A DNA stretch of 64,000 nucleotides, from NCBI RefSeq assembly GCF_007655135.1, contig NW_022204065.1:1-64000 (forward strand). Reading direction: 5' to 3'. The position numbers were made by a program, and so were the translations under genes. The notes beneath the pieces were generated by a model. The model saw only the letters and a list, made by a program, of their open reading frames with translations, had not been told where the DNA came from and did not search any database. Origin of the DNA: Punica granatum. Lineage: Eukaryota; Streptophyta; Magnoliopsida; Myrtales; Lythraceae. Of this stretch, positions 1 through 10,609 are shown in pieces; the first letter of the stretch is position 1, and every line of letters starts with the position of its first letter.

Positions 1-3000
1 TTCTCCCTCTGCACACGCTAACTTCGGCTCGCACGGAAACGACTGAACCGGCTCGACCCCTCCTCGAAAACCCACGGCTCTCTCTCGCTCTTTTTTTTTT
101 TTTCTCCCGATTCCGGAACAAAACCGGGCGGACAGACACGAAAAAGGGGCGGCGCTAACCGATTCTCTCTGGAAAAAAAGAAAAAACAAACCCTCAGCTC
201 ATCCGAAGAAAACCTCAGCTCATCCGAAAAAAAAAACCCTCAGCTCATCCGAAAAAAACTCCCAGCTCCCCGCGGCCGAGAAAACCCACAGCTCGAAGAT
301 TTTCTAGGAAAATCACTCAGACCCGAAAGCCCCCAGCTCTTTTTTTTTTTCTCCAGCTCTCGATTAACTCCCGGGTCGAACCCGTGATTCCTCGGACAGC
401 TCGACTCCCTAGCTCTCTCTTTCGCCCTCACTCGCTCGGCCCGTAGCTCGCCCCATTTCTCCGGACGGGAGACCCTCGCTCGTGACCTCCGAGCTCGTCC
501 CGCAGCTCGCCACCCCCCACACAACTCACTCTCCGGCTTTCCCTCACCTCGGCTCCCTCGGCTCACCGAATCCTTAGCTCGACCGACTCCCCCTTTGGAC
601 GGTTCTCACACACGGCCCACCGCCACCCCAATTGCATCCCTCCTCTTCGGTTTCCATTTTCGGCACTAATCGGGTCGGTCCATTTTTTTATCCGGGTCGC
701 ACAGGTAACGCGGAAAAGACACACGCCGGCTCAGCCCGTGTCCAGTGGCTTAGTCCGCCCAGTTCGCGTCGGCCAGCTCGGCCCAGTCTTGCCCAATCCA
801 GCAGCGGCAGCCCGTTAGCGTTCGGCTCAGCCCAGCCGCATCCAGAAGCCCAGCGGTCCTTCGGCCCAGTCCGCCCATTCGGCCCATCAACCCAGCGGCC
901 TAGCTCCCCGACGAAATTTTTTTATTTTTTTCTAATTTTTATTTTTACAGAACCACCCCTCAACTTCCCGAATTAGGTAAATCGTTGACTTAGTGACATG
1001 AATAGGGCTCCATTTCTGAATATTAATGTTTGCTTGATGAATATGATGTGAAATGAGCGTTATTGAGTCGTGTGGGTGATCGGATTCGTCCCGAACTCGA
1101 TGTTACGAACTTTCATTTTGTCCCATTTCAGTCCAGAGGAGACATTTTTATTTTTCCAGATCTGCCCCAAATTTTAAAACTCTTTCCACATCAGCCAGTC
1201 CCAGTCATTTGTACCATTTCCCATTCAGTCCTGAAATTTTTCAGAATTTTTCAAGCACTCCAAGGAACTTTTCTAGTTGTTTTAATATTCCCAGATCGGT
1301 CCTCGAAATTTCTAGAATTTTCAAATCTGTCCCTGTTCTCTTAAAATTATTCAAATCAGTCTCTGGACATTTTTAAGATATCCAACCCCTACTTACTTGG
1401 ATCCCCGATCGACGACGTGTGTGCCCACTTAAATATTTTGTTCTTGTAATTATTTTGCATACAACGTGATGATGCATGCTCTTTGCATGATTTTTTGCTC
1501 GCATGAGTCGGTGCCGTTTTATCAATTTTCACACACATTATATTTCCGTATGCTCGTATGTGTTTATCATGATCATGGCGGCACCGATTGTGTAAATTTG
1601 CATGTTTATTGTGCTTGACGTGATAATGTGCTCCTCATCCATATTTAAATGCTTTATTTTCTCGTTTTAATCGAAACCTCACATGAATCGGATTAATCAT
1701 GCGAACTCGATATAAAATTAATTTCTAAATCCCAAGTGGTCGGGAATTAGGATTCGCATCGGACGGTCCATCAATGATCGGCTCGACGGTCTGAAACCCG
1801 CATATTTAGAGCATTTGGCAAAACATTAATTAATTTAATCAATAATTCCACTAACGGGGTAATTAGGATGTTCATGCGATTAATTAAATCACTTGGCCCT
1901 AATAATTCTACACGAATTGGTAATAAATCGGTAACAAGCGTCGACAGGTTGCAAACATGCGTTGATGCCCTTCTCAAACTTGTAAAATTTTATAAAACCC
2001 AAGACACGTGGTTCGATGTGACATGGATGTCTAGGAAAGACTTGCGCATCTTGACTCGAGGCCTCACCTGATTTCAGGAAACTCAGGTCGGGACGTGAAA
2101 GTTCTTCTGAGATCACTTCCGAATAGATTAACCGATCTTTTGGCTTTCTAGGATTCTTAACAACCCTAGAAGGTCTAGGAAATCGATTAGCGCCGGTCAC
2201 AGGCCGAGGCGGCCCGCACCGCGTAATCTCTCTTTTCCAAAAATAATTTTCACCTCAAGGGTAAAACCGTCTGTTTTCAACTTAGTGACACCCCTAGTGT
2301 TAGAATAATAGAAATACTACGGTATCAGGGTAGGGATGGGCCACCTGTCTAGGCGCAGCTTCATCTGCATAGCCCGCTCTATCCGACCGATGAGTTTTTA
2401 TCATTCTAACATAGTCTCGGGTAGTTAGTTTGGGTGGGTCGGCTCAAAATACAAATACCGAATTAGTTATATACTTGGTTAAGACAAAAACGGGCAATAG
2501 CGAGATAGGCATTAGGTTCTAGGACTTACGAGTGGAATCCATATTCGGTAATAACTTGTAACAACCGTAGTGTCACAACATAGAATAATCCTAAAAGCAA
2601 TCCACAAACACAAGACTTGACAATAGACGTCACGTACGTCAAGTCCTCGAAAAATAATGCCAAATGCAAAATACCTTACCGAGGCGATTCCCGATCGATT
2701 CGCACCTTGTACCCACTTTGTTTGCTTTAGGGTAGGATTTGTATGTCAAGATACCCCGGTCAATAATTGGTTAATTCACGTAAATTCGGCAATAACAAAA
2801 CCTCATTGTTTGTTTATTTATGTCCGCTTGTTAACATTCCTGCACTTGTTTGTTATGCGGATCGAGCCCGATCCCTTAGGGCACGATTCATAGGGGGTCT
2901 AACGCCTCAATCATAGATCACGGGGTCCAATAACCCTAACACTGAGCGCGCATCTTAATTTCAATTTCGGTCTTTTCAAACCGCACGGTGAGCACGAGTG

Positions 3001-3509
3001 GAATAATAGCCGAACGCGAACCGACCGGGATTCAACTGTTGTAATTTGTATTTTATTTATTTGAGAGGACAGTGTAAGGATTTATGTTGTACATTTATTC
3101 ATGTAAGAATCCCGGTCGGAGAGTGGACGGTCGGAGTGTTCCTTCGAATTTACGGTGTCAAAACGCGTAAGATGAGCGGAACTTAATTAAGCGGTAATTA
3201 AATTAAAATGGAAAGCCTAGACAAGCTAGAGTACCAATAGGGTATGCGAGATATAGGCTCGCATGTAATAGAACCCCCGAATTCGGAACCTCAGGTTTCG
3301 CAGACCATATGCCTTAGCAATTAGGTGTACCCCGTACCCCTAGACCTAGGTAACTTGCCGACCCTCGACCTTCGGGTCGTAAAATGGCAAGTGGCGACTC
3401 CTTCTCACGTGCGTCCGTCGCACGTCCCCGGGAAGGTGGACACTCCCAAGCCGCGTTGCATAGGTTTCGCGCATGCGTGCCCCGACGAGATGGAATTCGG
3501 GTGCGCACA
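1..3509 (+). mobile_element. 3' part of a Tat/Ogre-like Ty3/gypsy LTR, cut by the window start
   Basis: No coding capacity is visible. The stretch matches, in opposite orientation, the 5.37-kb solo LTR at 38843-44210. Blocks near 1960-2400 align with about 40.1-40.5 kb, and the last 200 bases align with 38843-39040. Both copies share the motif TGGCGACTCC about 120 bases before a terminal ACA. The first 950 bases are unusually pyrimidine- and GC-rich for this window, with repeated CAGCTC and CATCCGAA words, as is the matching part of the other LTR. The right end (GTGCGCACA, 3509) abuts a copia pol sequence in mid-codon, so this element inserted into the copia element. The rest of it, and the other half of the copia element, must lie left of the window. 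The family name rests on LTR style, not on coding domains. Confidence 0.6.
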
Positions 3510-4493
3510 ACTGCTACATGGAAGTTTTTGAAAATCTCAATCACCTGCTCTTTAGTTCTCATAGGGTAAGCCCAAACCTTTCTGGTGTGATCATCTTTAA
3601 AGGTCACAAAATAGAGAGCACCACCAAGAGATCTATCCGACATGAAACAAACATCAGTATGCACAAGATCAAGTATATGATCGCATCTAGAGGGATGACT
3701 TCTAACAAAAGAAACTCTCCTCTGCTTATCAGCTAAACGGTGATCACAAGTGCTCAAGTGCATACCTTTATCGGGCAAAGACTGCTTTCTAGCAAGAATT
3801 TGAATACCTTTATCGCTGATATGCCCAAGTCTCCTATGCCATAACTCGATAGGATAATCCTCAGAAACATTAACCTGACCGGAATTGTGCTTGGCACGCA
3901 GCCTGTAGAGAGTGTCGGTCTTCTGACCCCGTGCCACAATCAACGAACCCTTGGAGAGCTTCCATCTCCCATTGCTAAATTCGTTACTGTAGCCTTCATC
4001 ATCAAGTTGACCCGTCGAGATTGAGTTCAAGTGAATTTCTGGAACATGCCTCACCTTCTTCAGAAGCAACTTGCAGCCAAGCTCGGTCTCTAGACAGACA
4101 TCACTAGTACCGACAATCTTGCATGACTGTCCATTCCCCATTCTCACATAACCATAGTCCCTAGTAGTGTAAATGAGAAGAAATCCCGATGAGGAGTGAC
4201 ATGAAACGAGGCACCTGTATCTACAACCCAAGTAGAGTCCTGACATGTGAAATTCACATAGGCTTTTCATCACAAATGATGTAGGTCTCTCCATCAGATG
4301 TCACTGTTGTAGTGCCTTCTTCCTTCTTGCTCTCACCGTTGCCATTCTGATTTTTCTTCAGAGCTCTACACTCCCTTTTGTAATGTCTCTCTTTTCCACA
4401 GTGATAACAAGTGACCACTTTTCTCGTCTTCGACTTTGATCTACCCCTCGATTTGCCACGTGAGTTACTATGTTTAGAAGAGAAATTTCTGCT
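3510..4493 (-). pseudogene. Copia zinc knuckle, protease and integrase, frameshifted and truncated
   Basis: Translated on the minus strand in more than one frame. Around 4360-4410 there is a knuckle CYHCGKERHYKREC, with a G-to-R change in the usual GHY. Near 4190-4220 the protease core WVVDTGASFHV is intact. From about 4150 down to 3510 the frame carries the protease C-terminal part, the pre-integrase region (ELWHRRLGHIS) and the start of the integrase core (FVTFKDDHTRKVWAYPM). The pre-integrase Cys-His site is damaged (TCDHRL where a second Cys is expected). The sequence ends in mid-domain at the Tat-like LTR. Confidence 0.8.
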
Positions 4494-5051
4494 TTAACTT
4501 CTCCCCCGTTGTTCAGTAACCAAAGCTTCAGACTGAATGGAAATCCCAGAGCTTTTCTTTCTAGTCTCCTCATTAAATAAACTAGCTGTCACCGTGGCCA
4601 ACGATAGTTTCCCATTTTGCGCAGAATTGCTCAATGCAACCACAAGTGTATCCCAATTATCCGGTAGAGTTCCTAAAAGTAGACAAGCCTGCAGCTCATC
4701 GGGTAGTATTATCTCCAAGTTCGTCAACTGGTTAATAATATCCTGGAAATTACTCATGTGCACAGCCATATCACCTCCATCCTGGTAACAAAGATGAACC
4801 AACTTCTTCACGAGAAAGGCCTTATTTTGCGGAGTCTTCCTCGCGTAGAGATTTGTCAATTTATCCCACAAAGCTTTCGCATTTGTCTCCTGAGCAACAT
4901 GATGATAAATACTATTGTCTATCCACTGCCGAATCAAACCAATAATCTTCCGATTTGTGCGTTCCCAAGCCTTGTCATCCTTATCTTTGGGTTTCGCGGA
5001 ATCCCCTTCAATGGGATCGTACAAATCCCTGCAACATAGAAGATCCTCCAT
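4494..5051 (-). CDS. Copia gag (UBN2-type) fragment
   Basis: An open frame of 185 residues beginning MEDLLCCRDLYDPI. It carries hallmarks of copia gag: a tryptophan-rich N-terminal half (AWERTNRKIIGLIRQWIDNS, then ALWDKLTNLYARK) and the helix LPDELQACLLLGTLPDNWDT. It ends at a stop after RGRS. Past this stop the same strand continues into SRNFSSK and a basic stretch leading to the zinc knuckle, so the stop is an inactivating mutation rather than the natural gag end. The start used is the first ATG; the true N-terminus may lie slightly upstream, near the PBS. It acts in particle assembly in active elements. Confidence 0.8.
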   Translation of the reverse strand: MEDLLCCRDLYDPIEGDSAKPKDKDDKAWERTNRKIIGLIRQWIDNSIYHHVAQETNAKALWDKLTNLYARKTPQNKAFLVKKLVHLCYQDGGDMAVHMSNFQDIINQLTNLEIILPDELQACLLLGTLPDNWDTLVVALSNSAQNGKLSLATVTASLFNEETRKKSSGISIQSEALVTEQRGRS

Positions 5052-5154
5052 CCGAGACTTTCATATAAAGTAGTTGGTTGCATTCAACTTGAACATAGAT
5101 CCTGTAGAATCCTCCATCTCGAAAACACCGAAAAAACTCAAACTTCTCTAACTT

Positions 5155-5167
5155 GGCTCTGATACCA
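5155..5167 (-). other. Primer-binding site, initiator tRNA-Met type, of the copia element
   Basis: The minus strand reads TGGTATCAGAGCC, the standard plant retroelement site complementary to the 3' end of initiator methionine tRNA. It lies two bases inside the LTR end, which fixes the element's orientation as minus. Confidence 0.85.
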
Positions 5168-5169
5168 CT

Positions 5170-5814
5170 TGTTGGGAAGGGATGTGCTCAACCAAACAAC
5201 AACGCAGCGATTAATCTTCCTCCCCTACTAGTGTAATCGAGATAGGAACTAATCAAATCAACCAACAAGCAGTAAAAAAAAGAACACCAAGAATTTTACG
5301 TGGAAAACCTCAATGTGGGGAAAAACCACGGGACCAACTCCGAATCAACGATCCACTATAAATTAAGGTTATACAATGTCTTTCATCAAGGGTTAAACTC
5401 TCTTGGATCACCCAAACACCAAATTCGTCACCCGTACCGGGTGGTTCACAAAGTCAGTTGACACAGCACCTATAGAACTCGAATAGAAATTCTGACCGTT
5501 CAAAACTTAGCCCCATGTGTTGTGAAGCTGCTGTCAAAATTTCGTCCCAATCGGAGTTCGTTTGACGTCCCGATCGAGGTTTGATCTCCAGCTGCCCGCT
5601 GCCCCTATTGATCCGAATTCTGCTCTGTTCCTCTTTGTTATTCTGTGCTAATCTGCTGCTACTATTCCTCAGCTAGTTTGCTGAAAAATAAACCCTAACA
5701 AAAGTGGGTCCTTGGGCCTATTAAAGCCCGATAAAAGTCCAATACAATTTTGGCCCAACTTCCTCTAAATTGGAGGGATACCCAATACTCATGACCCTGA
5801 ACCACTAGACTTCA
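5170..5814 (-). repeat. 5' LTR of the copia element
   Basis: The internal-side end is clear: plus-strand TGTTGGGAAGG begins at 5170, two bases from the primer-binding site, so on the element strand the LTR ends in CCCAACA. The outer end is uncertain. Possible TG starts on the minus strand correspond to about 5700 (TGTTAGGG) or 5814 (TGAAGTC). The partner LTR is outside the window, so the exact length and target duplication cannot be checked. Confidence 0.6.
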
Positions 5815-6336
5815 CTATTGGTTCGGTAGCAATAGGAAGATGTTGAAAGGAGCTCTTTCAGAGTTGAACCTTAAAAGTGCGAAGCGCTTCATAAAGCAGC
5901 ATGATATTTTCCAGCTGTGATGGGAAGAGTTGTGTGTTGCCAAAATTCGCGATTGCCAAGGCATGAAGGCAGTGAAAATCAAGACGCATCGATGGCATGA
6001 GATGAGATAATTTGCAGATCGAACCCCGATGGGTTGGCAAGAAAAGCCTTTAGCTAGAAGAGCATAGAGTTCTTGAATGAAACAAATTATGTTGCCCAAG
6101 TCAACTCGCAGCATCACCAACGGCGTCGCGACTATCTACATTTTGAAGCTTTACAAAAAAGAGAGAGCTACATTTTAATTGTTATTTCTATTAATTGCTA
6201 TATTGATCACTGACTTTTTTTTCTTAATTAGGGTCCACGCTTGATGCAAGCCGCGTGATGCTCAGGCTCCGATGACTGTGAACGCACGAGACAGGAGGTG
6301 TGTTGGCTTCGGTTATCGATAGGTGCGTCAACTTGA
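5815..6336. other. Unassigned spacer between the copia LTR and the tandem duplication
   Basis: No recognisable gene. A short minus-strand frame (about 5858-6040) reads SICKLSHLMPSMRLDFHC and HALAIANFGNTQLFP, which looks protein-like, but I cannot name a family and it has no start, splice sites or second copy in the window. It could be a decayed exon. 6140-6230 is AT-rich filler. Confidence 0.4.
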
Positions 6337-7690
6337 GCCGATATTCTGATGCCTCGAAAACACCAGCTAAGCCCCACCCGCAAGTCAGTGAATTTCCTCG
6401 ATCTAGAAACTGCAATTCATGAAAATTAAAATGGGGGCGTTCTCCCATTGCAACTCGAAAGTTGTCTTGCATGACAAAGGCTGCTTAATTTAATGTAAAA
6501 ATGAGTGGCGTGTGTTGGCATGACCGTGCAGCAGGTGGATGTTAGCAAAAAGAAGCATGCACATAGGTGTGTGTGTGTGTGTAATCCCAATTGCTGAGCT
6601 TAAGGAAAAGCTCAATCGGCACAACCTTAGTACAGGGCATACCATTAGGCTCTTACATTATCAGTTCTCCTTCAATTGCTAGCGAACGCCGTAGTGACAC
6701 CTTATTGATTATATTTATCTGCAATATTAACGTCCAAGACTTTCTTGATGAGGGTGTTGCATTGGCTATGCGAAGGAACTCCTAAAGACCGCATGAAACG
6801 TGAGGTGGCCTGCCACAAAGCAGGATCGTGAGGCATCCACGCCATTAATGTTTCATAAAAAGGTGAGCAAATCGCAAGAACGAGCCTATCTGTGCCAAAA
6901 ACGATGCGAGCCAGCCGCTATGATGAAGGTGCCTCGATAGGCGGTAGCACGCGCGGCTCGTGGAACAGAAAATTAGCGTACTTTGGTGAGGGCTATAAGC
7001 AACGAAGTGCACCAACCTTTGTTGGAACCGCCATCAAATTTCTGCATTGCATCCCTCCGCTCGCTGCCAAGTGACTTGGTGCTACGACCTCAAGTTAAGA
7101 GTTGGTCGGAGTTCGTATAAGGACAGTATTGAAAGACGCTTCGCGTGTTTGGATACGCTCTCTTTTCTCGCCTTCATTTTGATTTCCTTATATTGGAGTC
7201 TTGCCGTTAATTAATGTTTATAGATATACGTCATCTCTAGCTTCATGGAATTATTGGATGTCCTTTCTAAATTATGGGGCCACATGTATAATTACAATTC
7301 ATTTGGAGTTGTAATATTTTTCTTTTATGAGTTGTTGGAAACAGAAAAGAAGGTGACAGTGCATCAGGAGCACCCTCGCCTGGTCATGGAAAGAGGAAAA
7401 ATGGCTGTCCATGGAGAAGGGTCTCGACACTTAGATCCTCTAAGGCTACCGCTTCCCGATGGGAGTTGGTTTCGTCTTGGCAAGACGAAGGCTTGCTGAG
7501 AGCCGTAGTCGGGAATTGGCGAATTTCTGACTTACTCGTAATGCATGTCCTTGATTTGAATTGGACTTTCTTTTAGCTTGAAAGAGGTCACATGGATGGT
7601 TTGCCGGAATAACCACAGAATGAAACTAAGGCGGCTCATTAAAGACTGGACGCATCATGGAGTGGTAAGACGCGAGGTCCTGAGGTCCTC
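6337..7690 (-). pseudogene. Decayed gene remnant, unit 1 copy, function not recognised
   Basis: Matched by 24785-26104. On the minus strand around 6720-6850 a frame reads AWMPHDPALWQATSRF and then IKKVL and NIADKYNQ. The same residues recur in the unit 2 copy with a few substitutions. The surrounding frame is broken by stops in both copies. On the plus strand, a separate stretch (7245-7499) carries VTVHQEHPRLVMERGKMAVH and is also shared, but the two copies end it in different frames. I cannot assign a family. It is probably a pseudogene that was already broken before the duplication. Confidence 0.35.
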
Positions 7691-8193
7691 TTCAACCAAC
7701 CGTTAGTGGTTTTGAAGGATTTTAAATAGTGTGACACTTTTAAAATGTAAGGTGTTGATTTTTGATATACTGTGTCAATTTCAAAAAGCCTACTAGGAGG
7801 TAAAAATGACCTAAATACGCCCGCATGATGTCACACAGTCAAAAATATTTTCATCAATTTTTTTATTTGTCATATATTTTTTTAAGAACTAATGAATGTA
7901 GCATAATTGAGTCTAGTGATAAATTTACTTTATTTGTGAAAATTATGAACTTTCAATTAAAAGTAATAATATAGAATTTTTTCAAAAGTTTGTACAAATT
8001 AGTATCTAATACCGTATAAAAGCTAACATTTTTTCCGCTTATCTTAATTTGAACCTTCAATATTTGTAGTTAGAAAATCATAATAGCAATATAATAGGTC
8101 TAAAATGGCTTACTAGTTTTAAGTGGATGAATTGTACTTACAATAAAAGTTCAAAATTCATCAAAGATTTTTCAAAAGATTATAATAATTAAT

Positions 8194-8221
8194 ACTAGAC
8201 AAACGCGCCAGTGCTACGCAC
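8194..8221 (-). mobile_element. Helitron-like 3' terminus
   Basis: On the minus strand a short perfect hairpin GTGCGTAGCAC (8211-8221) is followed, 12 bases on, by CTAGT (8194-8198). A 3' hairpin just before CTRR is the Helitron hallmark. The element body would extend to higher coordinates. No 5' TC end or replication protein was identified. The unit 2 equivalent is at 27271-27298. Confidence 0.5.
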
Positions 8222-8224
8222 GAA

Positions 8225-8228
<4 letters not shown>

Positions 8229-8265
<37 letters not shown>
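8229..8265. repeat. (TA)n microsatellite
   Basis: About 18 TA units. Comparable runs occur at 15857-15884, 18046-18072, 20687-20757 (with a GT block), 27306-27340, 33009-33034 and 44314-44340. Confidence 0.9.
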
Positions 8266-8270
<5 letters not shown>

Positions 8271-8299
8271 GATGACGTTTTTTTTTTGGTGTGCATACT

Positions 8300-8889
8300 T
8301 GATAGGCTCACGAACCAGAACTGGGTAAAAAAGAAGGGTGGAGGGTAGAACCAACTAAACTCACTCGATAAGATAACTCGCCACGAGTAAGAAAAGTCGT
8401 TTTGATTCGCCACGCTCAAGGATGAACGATAAGAATCAGGGTTTTCGCCACTAAACAATGAAATTGTTTAGATAAGAAAAGATAAGAAACGCTCTAAGCA
8501 ATTTCATTCAAAAATTCATCAAATTCGTCTCTCTTCGCCTCTTACAATAGGTGCATATTTATATAGAGGGAAGACACCCCTCTTGACTCTAGAATAGGAA
8601 ACTGGCATTTAATATTCTTCAGATTACTTTCCTAAAATATAATAAGGAAACAATCTAAAATAGGAAACTTAAGATTACTGACTCAAGCTAATATAGGAAA
8701 TAATATCTAATTAAGGGAAACTATATCATAGCTATAGGAAACTTAATATGTAATTAAGGGAAACTATATCATAGTAATATAGGAAACTTAATATCTAATT
8801 AAGCCAAATTCTTGTTCTTGAGTCTTCTAGAATACGCTTTTGGACTCGAAAATTCGAATACATGTTGGGCTGCAATTTGAAGCACATCA
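8300..8889 (-). repeat. 3' LTR of the gag-only element
   Basis: Plus strand runs TGATAGGCTC to AAGCACATCA. On the element strand it therefore starts TGATGTGCTT. It is 590 bases long, the same as its partner. The internal ORF at 8799-9533 runs into this LTR and stops at 8799. Confidence 0.9.
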
Positions 8890-9533
8890 TTCCCTCTCGG
8901 TTGGAAAAAGACTCGACCTCGAGTTTTCGTCGATGTTCTGCTGGTCTTGATTTGTGCGTTTCGCCGCTTCTTAACTTGCCATTTAATGGCCAACTTTTCT
9001 ATCCGAACTCTCTCTAGTAATTCTGCATAGATCGACTTCTTTTTGCTTCCTCGCCAACCAACTCGTTGCTTGAACTGGTGCTGCTTTCCTGGTGGAGTCG
9101 TATATGCTTTGGCAAATTTTTCCTCGATTGGATGAAACACCATCGACGAATCTTTGATAGCAATTGCTTCTCGAAGTTCCACTTGGCCTGGGTCTAAAAA
9201 CAGTTCAGCTTGAACTTTCTCTTCAGAATTTGAAATTAGTTCATCCCGAAGAATCTTGTTAATCTCTAAATCCTTCTCGACCGGAACATTATTATCTTGT
9301 GACGCTTGAGCTGCTTCATTCTTGGACTCCACTTCTTCTTCTTTAAATTTGTCACCCTTCATAGAAGCTTCTTCACGTTGTACTTTTTCCTCAACATCAA
9401 CAATCGTCATAGGAAAAACATTTGTTTTTCCATGCTTAAGAGGATAGGTAGACTTCATGCAACCGTCTTTAGATTCATAGAGGCGTTCTTCGTATCCTAA
9501 AGGAAAGAATCTGACCTTTAAGAGTTGTTTCAT
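8799..9533 (-). CDS. Gag C-terminal continuation fused to a charged tail of unknown role
   Basis: 244 residues, in phase with the upstream gag. The first lines (WRRMKQLLKVRFFPLGYEER) continue the gag domain after WWEKL. Residues about 40-110 are acidic and lysine-rich (VEEKVQREEASMKGDKFKEE) with no zinc knuckle. The C-terminal part is basic (GWRGSKKKSIYAELLERVRI, then TKTRGRVFFQPRGNDV). Such RVFFQP-type endings occur near the 3' end of some gypsy polyproteins, which suggests that pol was deleted between gag and this tail. The last residues are encoded inside the 3' LTR. Confidence 0.5.
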   Translation of the reverse strand: MKQLLKVRFFPLGYEERLYESKDGCMKSTYPLKHGKTNVFPMTIVDVEEKVQREEASMKGDKFKEEEVESKNEAAQASQDNNVPVEKDLEINKILRDELISNSEEKVQAELFLDPGQVELREAIAIKDSSMVFHPIEEKFAKAYTTPPGKQHQFKQRVGWRGSKKKSIYAELLERVRIEKLAIKWQVKKRRNAQIKTSRTSTKTRGRVFFQPRGNDVLQIAAQHVFEFSSPKAYSRRLKNKNLA

Positions 9534-9551
9534 GCGCCTCCACGTGCATAC

Positions 9552-9929
9552 CTAATTCCTTCCATCTTGAAGACGATTATTTTCCAATTTCTCCCACCAA
9601 GTAGACGCTTTGCCCCTTAACCGATAAACAACTCTAACAACTCGACTTCCATCATCGGGGATGCTGTAGTAGTCGAAGAATCGGTCCACATCCGAAATCC
9701 ATGCCAAGTATTCCTCAGCGCTCATGCTTCCGTTGAAAGTGGGAATTCTCTTTGGGGAATAATCCTTCTGCACCCATTGGTGTCTTCTTATCCTACCGGA
9801 ACTCTCGAGGGCTTGGGTCACTCGCTCGAGCCGTGCAATGAACTCTTCTCGCGTCTGCTGGAAAGTGAGAGGCAAGTCTTGGTCGAAAATAAACCCTCTT
9901 GGAACTCGTTTAGGGTTGCTTTTAGCCAT
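9552..9929 (-). CDS. Ty3/gypsy-type gag, N-terminal part
   Basis: 125 residues starting MAKSNPKRVPRGF. It ends with the gag core signature: AEEYLAWISDVDRFFDYYSI, then VVRVVYRLRGKASTWWEKL. This is the retrotransposon gag (capsid) domain typical of plant gypsy elements. A single TAG stop at 9552-9554 separates it from the next frame (8799-9533), which is in the same phase. The two were one gag reading frame of about 376 residues. The stop is either inactivating or read through; nothing in the sequence decides this. Confidence 0.75.
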   Translation of the reverse strand: MAKSNPKRVPRGFIFDQDLPLTFQQTREEFIARLERVTQALESSGRIRRHQWVQKDYSPKRIPTFNGSMSAEEYLAWISDVDRFFDYYSIPDDGSRVVRVVYRLRGKASTWWEKLENNRLQDGRN

Positions 9930-10014
9930 AATCTTCGCATATTTATCAAAAATCCACTCAAAAACACGTGTTTCACTCGGCCAACAAAGATAGAACCTTC
10001 ACTCTGATACCAAA

Positions 10015-10604
10015 TGATCGGCTCACGAACCAGAACTGGGTAAGAAAGAAGGGTGGAGGGTAGAACCAACTAAACTCACTCGATAAGATGACTCGCCACG
10101 AGTAAGAAAAGTCGTTTTGATTCGCCACGCTCAATGATGAACGATAAGAATCAGGGTTTTTGCCACTAAACAATGAACTTGTTTAGATAAGAAAAGATAA
10201 GAAACGCTCTAAGCAATTTCATTCAAAAATTCATCAAATTCGTCTCTCTTCGCCTCTTACAATAGGTGCATATTTATATAGAGGGAAGACACCCATCTTG
10301 ACTCTAGAATAGGAAACTGGTATTTAATATTCTTCAGATTACTTTCCTAAAATATAATAAGGAAACAATCTAAAATAGGAAACTTAAGATTACTGACTCA
10401 ATCTAATATAGGAAATAATATCTAATTAAGGGAAACTATATCATAGCTAGAGGAAACTTAATATGTAATTAAGGGAAACTATATCATAGTAATATAGGAA
10501 ACTTAATATCTAATTAAGCCAAATTCTTGTTCTTGAGTCTTCTAGAATACACTTTTGGACTCGAAAATTCGAATACATGTTGGGCAGCAATCTGAAGCAC
10601 ATCA
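10015..10604 (-). repeat. 5' LTR of the gag-only element
   Basis: Plus strand runs TGATCGGCTC to AAGCACATCA. The primer-binding site TGGTATCAGAG on the minus strand lies immediately internal to it, at about 10001-10012. Confidence 0.9.
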
Positions 10605-10609
10605 ATACT

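Larger units (their letters stand above)
3510..5814 (-). mobile_element. Ty1/copia retrotransposon, 5' half (LTR, PBS, gag, protease, part of integrase)
   Basis: Reading on the minus strand: LTR (about 5814-5170), primer-binding site, gag, zinc knuckle, protease and integrase, in the usual copia order. The element is cut at 3509/3510 by the Tat-like LTR to its left. In the integrase the sequence runs through FVTFKDDHTRKVWAYPM and stops soon after FHVAV. Reverse transcriptase and RNase H are therefore not in this window. At least one in-frame stop (after gag) and frameshifts in the protease region show that it is inactive. Confidence 0.85.
7691..8299. other. AT-rich non-coding segment with a (TA)n run
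   Basis: No gene. It matches 26765-27383 in unit 2. It contains the Helitron-like end at 8194-8221 and a (TA)n microsatellite at about 8229-8265. Confidence 0.6.
8300..10604 (-). mobile_element. Gag-only Ty3/gypsy-type LTR retroelement, complete with LTRs and target duplication
   Basis: Two 590-base LTRs (8300-8889 and 10015-10604) flank 1125 internal bases. The target duplication is ATACT on both sides (8295-8299 and 10605-10609). The empty site, AAACT, is kept in unit 2 at 27379-27383. On the minus strand the PBS TGGTATCAGAG follows the 5' LTR directly, and the purine tract GAGAGGGAA precedes the 3' LTR. The LTRs differ at roughly 13-14 positions (about 2%), so insertion is fairly recent. 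It has gag but no protease, RT or integrase, so it would need a helper element. Being absent from unit 2, it either postdates the duplication or was present in only one copy. Confidence 0.9.

Noticed and set aside
240..976. ORFs of 108 and 114 residues on both strands
   Set aside because: Compositionally biased, repeat-like sequence (CAGCTC, CATCCGAA words, poly-T) inside an LTR; no family resemblance.
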